Below, one piece after another: positions 1 through 5,285 of a DNA stretch of 5,386 nucleotides (position 1 is the stretch's first letter; each line of letters opens with the position of its first letter). The DNA lies in assembly GCA_003973585.1 (NCBI GenBank), contig QNYN01000017.1, positions 1-5,386 of the forward strand, given 5' to 3'. Source of the DNA: Fusobacteriota bacterium (lineage in GTDB: Bacteria > Fusobacteriota > Fusobacteriia > Fusobacteriales > Fusobacteriaceae). The notes under the pieces are model-generated. The model did no database searches. It saw only the letters and a program-made list of their open reading frames with translations, and had not been told where the DNA came from. A program made the translations under genes and the position numbers.

Positions 1-1
1 T

Positions 2-301
2 TTTCATCATGGAGAAAAACATTTTGGATATTTTCAATTAATATATTTAAAAAAAAATAATTTAGAAAAAAATAGATTAGGTGTAGTAGCTAGTAAAAAA
101 ACTGGCAATGCTGTTTGTCGAAATAAATTAAAAAGACTTTTTAGGGAAAATTTTAGAAAGCAAAATAAGAATTTAAAGCAAGGATATGATATAATTTTTA
201 TTGCTAAAAAAAATGCTGGAGAACAATTTAAAACTTTAAATTTATCTATGATAGAAAAAGATAGTTTAAAAATATTTAAGAGGGCTAAAATATTATTATG
301 A
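2..301 (+). CDS. rnpA: Ribonuclease P protein component, 5'-truncated by window edge
   Basis: This is the protein subunit of RNase P. It binds the catalytic RNA and pre-tRNA and supports removal of tRNA 5' leaders. The frame is open from base 2 with no start codon, so the N-terminus lies outside the window. The 99 visible residues begin [19 protein letters not shown]. They continue with [14 protein letters not shown] and the family's basic signature, here [10 protein letters not shown] (from base 119), where RNRVKR is more usual. The end shows [12 protein letters not shown], matching the usual GYDIVVIAR stretch. Typical RnpA is about 110-120 residues, so roughly 10-20 are missing. The TGA stop at 299-301 overlaps the ATG of yidD (ATGA), indicating translational coupling. 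rpmH normally lies just upstream but is not visible. The motifs are seen directly; the function is family knowledge. Confidence 0.95.
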   Translation, partial: FHHGEKHFGYFQLIYLKKNNLEKNRLGVVASKKTGNAVCRNKLKRLFRENFRKQNKNLKQGYDIIFIAKKNAGEQFKTLNLSMIEKDSLKIFKRAKILL

Positions 302-507
302 AGTACATATTAATATTTTTAGTAAAAATCTATCAATGGTTTATATCACCTCTTTTGAAAAAAAATTGTAGATTTCAGCCTACATGTTCAAGTTACATGA
401 TATTAGCAATTAAAAAATATGGAAGTATAAAGGGTACTTACCTTGGTTTAAAAAGATTATCAAAATGTCATCCTTTTCACGAAGGAGGGTACGATCCTGT
501 ACCGTAA
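298..507 (+). CDS. yidD: Membrane protein insertion efficiency factor YidD
   Basis: YidD is a small inner-membrane-associated protein that helps YidC-dependent insertion of membrane proteins. The 69 residues show a hydrophobic or amphipathic N-terminal helix (about 4-20, ending FISPLL). The family core follows: [10 protein letters not shown] at 24-33, then [16 protein letters not shown] and the terminal GGYDPVP. All three conserved cysteines (24, 30, 57) are present and the length fits a compact family member. The ATG overlaps the rnpA stop by 4 bases. A purine stretch, AAGAGGG (278-284), lies about 13 bases upstream, which is long for a Shine-Dalgarno site, so coupling to rnpA translation probably matters. 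Its position between rnpA and yidC is the standard one. I see nothing abnormal in it. Confidence 0.97.
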   Translation: MKYILIFLVKIYQWFISPLLKKNCRFQPTCSSYMILAIKKYGSIKGTYLGLKRLSKCHPFHEGGYDPVP

Positions 508-512
508 GCAAT

Positions 513-520
513 AAGGAGGA
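513..520 (+). promoter_or_regulatory. Strong Shine-Dalgarno site fixing the GTG start of yidC
   Basis: AAGGAGGA lies 5 bases before the GTG at 526 and just after the yidD stop (505-507). It is the best Shine-Dalgarno match in the window. It decides in favour of the GTG, because no in-frame ATG lies between the yidD stop and the first conserved YidC residues. Confidence 0.85.
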
Positions 521-525
521 GTTAA

Positions 526-1179
526 GTGGGATTTATCGGAACTATATATGGGGGACTTCAAAATATATTAGAAAGTTCTATCCAAATGATGTATGGAGTT
601 TTTGGAAATTATGGTTTAGCCATAATAGGTATAACAATATTAATAAAATTAGTATTATTACCTCTTACATTAAAACAAGACAGATCAATGAGTGCAATGA
701 AAAAGTTACAACCAGAATTAGATGCACTTAAAACTAAATATAAAAACGATCCACAAACATTAAATCAAAAAACTGTGGAATTATATAAAATACATAAAGT
801 TAATCCAGCTAGTGGATGTTTACCAATATTATTACAAATGCCAATATTATTTGCTTTATTTGGTGTATTAAGAAAAACAGGAGAAGGAGCAGTAATAACT
901 CAAGGCTCAACATTTCTTTGGTTATCATTATCAACTCCAGATCCATATTTCATATTACCATTATTAAATGGAGCAGTATCTTATTTTCAACAGAAATTAA
1001 TGAGTGCTAGTCAAGGAGCAGCAAATCCACAAATGAAAATGATGACTTATATGTTTCCAGTAATGATGATATTTATTTCATATAAAATGCCATCAGGATT
1101 ACAATTATACTGGTTCGTATCGAGTTTAGCTTCTGTAGCACAACAATATTATATTATGAGTAAAAGAGACGAGGGATAA
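526..1179 (+). CDS. yidC: Membrane protein insertase YidC/Oxa1/SpoIIIJ family, short form
   Basis: YidC inserts and folds membrane proteins in the cytoplasmic membrane, alone or with SecYEG. At 217 residues it is the short form. It lacks the large periplasmic domain of proteobacterial YidC and shows no lipoprotein signal (no lipobox cysteine near the N-terminus). Five hydrophobic segments are visible at about 28-48, 98-116, 128-137 running into 141-157, 172-187 and 190-208. Family motifs are LPLTLKQ (45-51), the coiled basic loop KKLQPELDALKTKY, NPASGCLPILLQMPILFALF (93-112), PDPYFILPLL (139-147) and MPSGLQLYW (188-196). The conserved arginine of the hydrophilic groove in the first core helix appears to be lysine (K41 in ILIKLVLLPL). 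The start is GTG, set by the strong upstream ribosome-binding site. jag follows after 3 bases, the usual partner order. Confidence 0.96.
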   Translation: MGFIGTIYGGLQNILESSIQMMYGVFGNYGLAIIGITILIKLVLLPLTLKQDRSMSAMKKLQPELDALKTKYKNDPQTLNQKTVELYKIHKVNPASGCLPILLQMPILFALFGVLRKTGEGAVITQGSTFLWLSLSTPDPYFILPLLNGAVSYFQQKLMSASQGAANPQMKMMTYMFPVMMIFISYKMPSGLQLYWFVSSLASVAQQYYIMSKRDEG

Positions 1180-1182
1180 ACT

Positions 1183-1872
1183 ATGAATTTAACTTATAAA
1201 ATAAAAGCTGATTCAAGGGAAGAAGCTATAAATAAAGCCATTGAAGAATATAAATTTGAAAGAGATGATATAGTAGAAGTTTTAGAAATATCTAAATCTT
1301 CATCATTTTTTGGTTTTTTCAAAAAAAGTGGTGAATATGAAGTTAAAATAGAAAAACTTCTAAATGAAGATGAAAAATTAGAAGAAACACAAGAAACTAA
1401 AGTTCAAACATCTAATTTTGATACAAAAGACGAGATGAAAGAAATAGTGATAAAAAAAGCTAATGAATTACTAGATTTAATGGGATTAAATTTAGATGTA
1501 GAAATATTAGAGGCAAAAAATCATTATATTTTAATAAATTTGTCTGGTGAAGATAACGGGATTATCATAGGAAAAAAAGGAAAAACTTTAAATAGTTTTG
1601 AATATCTTTTAAATTCATTATGTAAAAATGTGAGAGTAGAAGTGGATGTAGAAGGATTTAAAGCAAAAAGAGCTGAAACACTAAGAGATTTTGCTAGAAA
1701 AATGGCTGAAAAAGCTATAAAAACAAATAAAGTGGTAAGATTAAATCCAATGCCACCAAGAGAAAGAAAAATTATTCATGAAATAGTTAATAAATATAAA
1801 GAACTTGATACTTTTAGTGAAGGGAAAGATCCTAAAAGATATATTGTGATTAAGAAAAAAAGAATGGGGTAA
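1183..1872 (+). CDS. khpB: Jag/KhpB RNA-binding protein (Jag-N, KH, R3H domains)
   Basis: This is a cytoplasmic single-stranded nucleic-acid-binding protein of the Jag (SpoIIIJ-associated, KhpB, EloR) family. In Firmicutes relatives are linked to small-RNA binding and to cell elongation or division. Three parts are visible in 229 residues. A Jag-N domain spans about 1-55, with the conserved KSSSFFGFFKKSGEYEVKI stretch. A charged linker covers about 58-85. A KH domain spans about 87-158, with the GxxG loop in GIIIGKKGKTL (G130-KKG-133). A C-terminal R3H domain spans about 160-228, with the RxxxH pair at R195 and H199 after LNPMPPRER. The start is ATG with GAGGG (1171-1175) inside the end of yidC, so translation is probably coupled. 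The whole domain set is present, with no sign of damage. The role in this organism is inferred from the family. Confidence 0.95.
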   Translation: MNLTYKIKADSREEAINKAIEEYKFERDDIVEVLEISKSSSFFGFFKKSGEYEVKIEKLLNEDEKLEETQETKVQTSNFDTKDEMKEIVIKKANELLDLMGLNLDVEILEAKNHYILINLSGEDNGIIIGKKGKTLNSFEYLLNSLCKNVRVEVDVEGFKAKRAETLRDFARKMAEKAIKTNKVVRLNPMPPRERKIIHEIVNKYKELDTFSEGKDPKRYIVIKKKRMG

Positions 1873-1875
1873 GTT

Positions 1876-3243
1876 ATGTTTGATACAATAGCAGCAATAT
1901 CAACTCCTAGAGGAGAAGGTGGAATAGGAATAGTAAGGTTATCAGGATCAGATTCCATAAAGATTCTTGCTAAAATATTTAAACCAATTTCAAAAAAAAA
2001 AGTAGAAGAATTAAAAAACTTTACAATTAACTATGGACACCTATACTCAAAAAATGAATTAGTAGATGAAGTAATGGTCAGTATAATGAAAGGACCAAAA
2101 ACATATACAAAAGAAGATATAGTTGAAATTAACTGTCATGGTGGATATTTAATGACGGAGAAGGTGTTAGAATTAGTACTTTCTAATGGTGCTAGAATTG
2201 CTGAACAAGGAGAGTTTACTAGAAGAGCTTTCATGAATGGAAGGTTGGATTTAACTCAAGCAGAAGCAGTAATAGATTTAATTCACGGTAAAACAGAAAA
2301 AAGTCTTTCTCTTTCTTTAGATCAATTAAGAGGAGATTTAAAAGATCAAATTTTACATTTAAAAAAATTACTTTTAGATGTAGTAGCTCATATAAATGTA
2401 GTGTTAGATTATCCTGAAGAAGGAATAGATGATCCTTTACCAGAAGGGCTTGTAGATAATTTAAAAGAAGTGTTAAAAACTTCTAGTAAATTATCAGATT
2501 CTTATAATCAAGGAAAAATGATTAAAGAAGGAGTAAAAACTGCAATAGTAGGAAAACCAAATGTAGGAAAATCCAGTTTACTTAATACTCTACTAAAAGA
2601 AGAGAGAGCTATAGTAACACATATTCCAGGAACAACAAGGGATGTAATAGAAGAAGTTGTTAATATTAAAGGAATACCTTTGATATTATCAGATACAGCA
2701 GGAATAAGAAATACAGATGATATAATAGAAAGTATCGGTGTTGAAAAATCTGAAAAACTCCTAACAGATGCAGATTTAATTTTATTTGTTGTTGATTCTT
2801 CTAGAGAACTTAGTGAAGAAGATCTAAGAGTTCACGAAAGAATACATAGTGAGAAAGTACTTGGTATATTAAATAAAATAGATATGGAAAAGAAATTGGA
2901 TCTATCTAAATTAGATAAAGTTGAGAAATGGATTGAAATATCTGCAAAAGAAAATATTGGAATAAAAGAAATGGAAGATGAAATTTATTCTTATATTGTA
3001 TCTGGACAAATAGAAGATTCTTCAGAAACGTTAGTTATTACAAATATAAGACATCGTTCTGCATTGGTAAAAACAAAAGAAGCTATAGAAAATATATTTG
3101 AAACTATAGATTTAGGATTACCAATGGATTTAATAGCTGTTGATTTAAAAGAAGCTTTAGATGCTTTATCAGAAGTAACTGGAGAAATTTCTTCAGAAGA
3201 TGTATTAGATCATATTTTTAGCAATTTTTGTGTTGGAAAATAA
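1876..3243 (+). CDS. mnmE: tRNA uridine-5-carboxymethylaminomethyl modification GTPase MnmE
   Basis: MnmE (TrmE) is a homodimeric, potassium-dependent GTPase. With MnmG it uses a folate one-carbon donor and glycine to build cmnm5U at the wobble position of certain tRNAs. Its 455 residues match the family length. The N-terminal folate-binding domain begins [20 protein letters not shown] and includes EINCHGG (84-90). The helical domain begins near 112 with [20 protein letters not shown]. The inserted G domain has G1 GKPNVGKS (226-233), G2 TTRD (253-256), G3 DTAG (273-276), G4 NKID (333-336) and G5 SAKE (356-359). The protein ends FCVGK, where C452 is the conserved catalytic-motif cysteine (usual C[IVL]GK). 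The ATG is 3 bases after jag, with only a short GGGG (1866-1869) as ribosome-binding site. A strong terminator follows, so mnmE appears to be the last gene of the upstream operon. Confidence 0.98.
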   Translation: MFDTIAAISTPRGEGGIGIVRLSGSDSIKILAKIFKPISKKKVEELKNFTINYGHLYSKNELVDEVMVSIMKGPKTYTKEDIVEINCHGGYLMTEKVLELVLSNGARIAEQGEFTRRAFMNGRLDLTQAEAVIDLIHGKTEKSLSLSLDQLRGDLKDQILHLKKLLLDVVAHINVVLDYPEEGIDDPLPEGLVDNLKEVLKTSSKLSDSYNQGKMIKEGVKTAIVGKPNVGKSSLLNTLLKEERAIVTHIPGTTRDVIEEVVNIKGIPLILSDTAGIRNTDDIIESIGVEKSEKLLTDADLILFVVDSSRELSEEDLRVHERIHSEKVLGILNKIDMEKKLDLSKLDKVEKWIEISAKENIGIKEMEDEIYSYIVSGQIEDSSETLVITNIRHRSALVKTKEAIENIFETIDLGLPMDLIAVDLKEALDALSEVTGEISSEDVLDHIFSNFCVGK

Positions 3244-3253
3244 AATATTATAT

Positions 3254-3268
3254 CACTTCTAATAAGTG
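3254..3268 (+). other. Small hairpin ahead of the mnmE terminator
   Basis: CACTT (3254-3258) and AAGTG (3264-3268) can pair over a 5-base loop, 10 bases after the mnmE stop. The stem is only 5 bp, so it is weak alone. CACTTCT (3254-3260) is also complementary to AGAAGTG (3283-3289), which is the loop of the following terminator plus two stem bases. An alternative fold or pseudoknot is therefore possible. No function is known. Confidence 0.3.
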
Positions 3269-3272
3269 GAAT

Positions 3273-3304
3273 AAAATACTGCAGAAGTGTCTGCAGTATT
3301 TTTT
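3273..3304 (+). terminator. Rho-independent terminator after mnmE
   Basis: AAAATACTGCAG (3273-3284) pairs perfectly with CTGCAGTATTTT (3291-3302), giving a 12-bp stem. The loop is AAGTGT (6 bases). Six T residues run from 3299 to 3304. The stem has a GC-containing core (CTGCAG) and the U-tract is immediate, so this is a textbook intrinsic terminator for the rnpA-to-mnmE unit. The A-run at the start of the stem (AAAA, 3273-3276) also gives a short U-run in the other direction, so weak bidirectional action is possible. Confidence 0.9.
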
Positions 3305-3319
3305 ATTGAAAAATTAGAG

Positions 3320-3325
3320 TATAAT
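3320..3325 (+). promoter_or_regulatory. Candidate -10 box upstream of mnmG
   Basis: A perfect TATAAT lies 15 bases past the terminator U-tract and about 40 bases before the mnmG ATG. That is where a promoter is needed if the terminator is efficient. The -35 region at 17-base spacing (3297-3302, TATTTT) is poor. The nearby TTGAAA (3306-3311) is only 8 bases from this box, but would sit 18 bases before TATATA (3330-3335). TATAAT also occurs by chance in DNA this A+T-rich, so the call is tentative. Confidence 0.4.
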
Positions 3326-3326
3326 T

Positions 3327-3348
3327 ATGTATATAAACAAAAATAAAG
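3327..3348 (+). repeat. 22-bp direct repeat, copy 1 (upstream of mnmG)
   Basis: These 22 bases are identical to 5211-5232. The repeat begins ATGTATATAAAC and ends AAATAAAG. This copy lies between the terminator and the mnmG ribosome-binding site, 16 bases before the ATG. The other copy covers the last codons and stop of mnmG, so the pair brackets the gene. The flanking bases differ immediately on both sides (T and A here, G and T at the other copy). Confidence 0.9.
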
Positions 3349-3368
3349 AGAAAAAGGAGAGTTTATGA
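3327..3368 (+). CDS. Possible 13-codon leader peptide overlapping the mnmG start
   Basis: An ATG at the first base of the 22-bp repeat opens a short frame, MYINKNKEKKESL. It stops at TGA 3366-3368 and overlaps the mnmG ATG by 4 bases (ATGA), the layout of translational coupling. It contains the mnmG Shine-Dalgarno site. No convincing ribosome-binding site precedes it, only GAG about 7 bases upstream. A chance frame of this size is likely in such DNA, so this is recorded as a weak possibility. Confidence 0.12.
   Translation: MYINKNKEKKESL
3354..3359 (+). promoter_or_regulatory. Shine-Dalgarno site of mnmG
   Basis: AAGGAG lies 5 bases before the ATG at 3365. The site is strong and well spaced. 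It supports this start, which also matches the usual family N-terminus just ahead of the dinucleotide-binding motif. Confidence 0.85.
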
Positions 3369-5230
3369 ATTATGATGTAATTGTAGTTGGAGGAGGACAT
3401 GCTGGATGTGAAGCAGCACTAGCTTCAGCAAGATTAGGGTTAAAAACTGCTTTATTTACAATTTATTTAGATACAATAGCTATGATGTCGTGTAACCCCT
3501 CTATTGGTGGACCAGGAAAAAGTCACCTAGTAGCAGAAATAGATATATTAGGGGGAGAAATAGGAAAGCATGTAGATAAATATAATTTACAATTAAAACA
3601 TTTAAATACAAGTAAAGGACCTGCAGCAAGAATAACAAGGGGACAAGCTGATAAATATTGGTATAGAGTTAAAATGAAAGAAATATTAGAAAAAACTCCT
3701 AATTTAGATTGCATCCAAGGAACTATTGAAGAGATTATTACTGACAATGGACATATAAAAGGAGTGATTTCTAATTTAGGATTAGAATATAACGCTAAAT
3801 CAGTAATTCTTGCTACAGGAACATTTTTACAAGGGAGAGTTGTTATAGGTGATGTAAAGTATCCAGCTGGAAGAATAGGAGAGATGTCAGCTGAAAAACT
3901 TTCTAATTCTTTATTAAAAAATGGAATAATTTTAGATCGATATCAAACTGCAACTCCACCAAGAGTAGATAAAAATAGTGTGGATTATAGTAAGATGAAA
4001 GAGTTACATGGAGAAGATAATCCTAGATATTTTTCATTATTCACTAAAAAAGAAAAAAATTCTAATATACCAACATGGTTAACTTATACAACTCCTGAAA
4101 CTGTTGAAGTAGCAAAAGAACTACTGAAATATTCTCCTATAGTTACAGGAATAATAGAAACTAGTGGTCCTAGACATTGTCCATCTTTAGATAGAAAAGT
4201 ATTAAATTTTCCAGAGAAAACTAATCATCAAATATTTTTGGAATTAGAGTCTAAAGAGAGTAATGAATTATATGTAAATGGGTTAACAACTGCTATGCCT
4301 CCTTTTGCTCAAGAAAAAATGATGAGAACTATAGCAGGGTTAGAAAACGCTAAAATAATGAGATATGGATATGCTGTCGAATATGATTATGCCCCTTCTT
4401 ATCAGTTGTACCCAACTTTAGAAAGTAAAAAAATAAAAAATCTATATTTTGCAGGACAAATAAATGGAACATCAGGATACGAAGAAGCCGCTGCTCAAGG
4501 TTTTTTAGCAGGTGTAAATGCTAGTAGAAAGATATTAGGAAAAGATCCGATTATAATCGATAGAACAGAAGGTTATTTAGGAGTGTTAGTTGATGATATA
4601 ATTCATAAAAAAACTCCAGAACCATATAGAGTTTTACCGTCAAGGGCAGAGTATAGATTAACTTTAAGATTTGACAATGCATTTATGAGATTGGTAGAAA
4701 AAGCAAAAGAAATAGGAATAGTCTCAGATGAAAAAATAAAAAAATTAGAAGAAGCAAAAAATATTGTAGAATCAGAAGTTACTAGAATAAACGAGATAAA
4801 TATTTCTAAGAAACAAGCAAATGAAGTTTTGGAAATGTTAGAAGCAAAGGATAGATTTAATAAAGGTGGAAAATTATCTGAATTATTAAAACAAAAAGAA
4901 GTCACTTATGATTCTTTAGAAAAAATTATAGAAATAAAAAAATTACCAAACTTTATAAAAAATCAGATAGAAACTATTATTAAATATAGTAATTTTATTG
5001 AAAGAGAAAAATTACAAATAGAAAAATTTAAAAAATTAGAAAATATTAAAATTCCTGAAAATTTTAAGTATGAAAATCTAAAAGGTTTATCTAATATAGC
5101 AAGGGATGGATTAAAAAAAGTAAAACCATTGTCTATAGGAGAAGCGACTAGAATTAGTGGAGTAACAGGAAATGATGTAGCAATCTTAATAACAACATTA
5201 GAAAAAAACGATGTATATAAACAAAAATAA
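3365..5230 (+). CDS. mnmG: tRNA uridine-5-carboxymethylaminomethyl modification enzyme MnmG (GidA)
   Basis: MnmG is the FAD- and NADH-using partner of MnmE in forming cmnm5U34 on tRNAs that read split codon boxes. Its 621 residues fit the full-length family. The N-terminal FAD-binding fold shows VVGGGHAGCEAA (G9-x-G11-x-x-G14). MSCNPSIGGPGKSHLVAEID (41-60) holds the first conserved cysteine (C43). NTSKGPAARITRGQADK (81-97) is the conserved basic stretch. GPRHCPSLDRKV contains the second conserved cysteine (C272). AGQINGTSGYEEAAAQG (from 363) is the second GidA signature, and SRAEYRLTLR (426-435) begins the C-terminal helical, tRNA- and MnmE-contacting part. It ends with the typical PLSIGEATRISGVTGNDVAIL and a lysine-rich tail, VYKQK. 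A terminator separates it from mnmE, so it probably has its own promoter. Its last codons and stop form copy 2 of the 22-bp repeat. Confidence 0.98.
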   Translation: MNYDVIVVGGGHAGCEAALASARLGLKTALFTIYLDTIAMMSCNPSIGGPGKSHLVAEIDILGGEIGKHVDKYNLQLKHLNTSKGPAARITRGQADKYWYRVKMKEILEKTPNLDCIQGTIEEIITDNGHIKGVISNLGLEYNAKSVILATGTFLQGRVVIGDVKYPAGRIGEMSAEKLSNSLLKNGIILDRYQTATPPRVDKNSVDYSKMKELHGEDNPRYFSLFTKKEKNSNIPTWLTYTTPETVEVAKELLKYSPIVTGIIETSGPRHCPSLDRKVLNFPEKTNHQIFLELESKESNELYVNGLTTAMPPFAQEKMMRTIAGLENAKIMRYGYAVEYDYAPSYQLYPTLESKKIKNLYFAGQINGTSGYEEAAAQGFLAGVNASRKILGKDPIIIDRTEGYLGVLVDDIIHKKTPEPYRVLPSRAEYRLTLRFDNAFMRLVEKAKEIGIVSDEKIKKLEEAKNIVESEVTRINEINISKKQANEVLEMLEAKDRFNKGGKLSELLKQKEVTYDSLEKIIEIKKLPNFIKNQIETIIKYSNFIEREKLQIEKFKKLENIKIPENFKYENLKGLSNIARDGLKKVKPLSIGEATRISGVTGNDVAILITTLEKNDVYKQK

Positions 5231-5232
5231 AG
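5211..5232 (+). repeat. 22-bp direct repeat, copy 2 (mnmG stop region)
   Basis: This is an exact match to 3327-3348, starting 1884 bases downstream of it. In mnmG it encodes VYKQK-stop. In another frame its first three bases are an ATG that is open and in frame with the following Clp-type gene. Confidence 0.9.
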
Positions 5233-5245
5233 TTATTTTTATAAT
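5218..5245 (+). promoter_or_regulatory. Candidate promoter for the Clp-type gene
   Basis: A perfect TATAAT (5240-5245) lies 16 bases after TAAACA (5218-5223), which matches the TTGACA consensus at 4 of 6 positions. Transcription would start near 5252, inside the inverted repeat at 5242-5276. No terminator follows mnmG, so readthrough from mnmG is the alternative. The high A+T content makes chance matches likely. Confidence 0.35.
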
Positions 5246-5276
5246 CTTCTACTCTATATATTTTGGTAGAAGATTA
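5242..5276. promoter_or_regulatory. Perfect 11-bp inverted repeat before the Clp-type gene
   Basis: TAATCTTCTAC (5242-5252) is the exact reverse complement of GTAGAAGATTA (5266-5276), with a 13-base A+T-rich spacer. Neither strand has a U-tract directly after the stem, so it is not a standard terminator. It overlaps the candidate -10 box and the predicted transcription start, as an operator would. If transcribed, its 3' arm contains the purine stretch AGAAGA, 12 bases before the TTG at 5286, and could hide a weak ribosome-binding site. It does not match the CIRCE or CtsR consensus. The repeat itself is certain; its role is not known. Confidence 0.6.
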
Positions 5277-5285
5277 AAAGAAGTT

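Larger units (their letters stand above)
3261..3346 (+). pseudogene. Possible degraded duplicate of the mnmG 3' end
   Basis: This intergenic stretch is collinear with the last part of mnmG (5152-5230). Bases 3261-3274 match 5152-5165 at 12 of 14 positions (AATAAGTGGAATAA against AATTAGTGGAGTAA). Bases 3327-3348 match 5211-5232 exactly. Read in the frame of 3305, the segment gives IEKLEYNYVYKQK-stop, against ITTLEKNDVYKQK-stop at the end of MnmG, with 9 of 13 residues identical. The two spans differ in length by 7 bases, so the copy is frameshifted as well as interrupted by the terminator hairpin. The 22-base match is certain. The wider homology was aligned by eye and is a hypothesis. Confidence 0.4.

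Noticed and set aside
465..731. An 88-codon + strand frame across the yidD-yidC junction
   Set aside because: It lies in another frame over two well-recognised genes, its protein has no recognisable motif, and it has no independent ribosome-binding site. It is a shadow frame.
816..1010. A 64-codon + strand frame inside yidC
   Set aside because: It is rich in isoleucine and asparagine, as expected from an out-of-frame reading of A+T-rich membrane-protein DNA. The yidC frame carries all the family motifs.
1776..1958. A 60-codon - strand frame across the jag-mnmE junction
   Set aside because: It is antisense to conserved R3H and MnmE N-terminal sequence, and no motif or start signal was seen.
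3306..3325. TTGAAA and TATAAT as a -35/-10 pair before mnmG
   Set aside because: The spacing is only 8 bases, far below the usual 16-18, so the two elements cannot form one sigma-70 type promoter. Only the -10 box was kept, as a tentative call.
3523..3747. A 74-codon - strand frame opposite the mnmG N-terminal region
   Set aside because: It is antisense to the highly conserved FAD-binding part of MnmG and has no recognisable domain, so it is a shadow.
4603..4905. A 100-codon - strand frame opposite mnmG
   Set aside because: It is phenylalanine- and serine-rich, as the antisense of lysine- and glutamate-rich helices always is. The sense strand is unmistakable MnmG, and no promoter or ribosome-binding site supports the antisense.
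5242..5283. Intrinsic terminator after mnmG
   Set aside because: The 11-bp hairpin is strong, but it is followed by AAAGAAG on the + strand and by no U-tract on the - strand, so it does not fit a rho-independent terminator.
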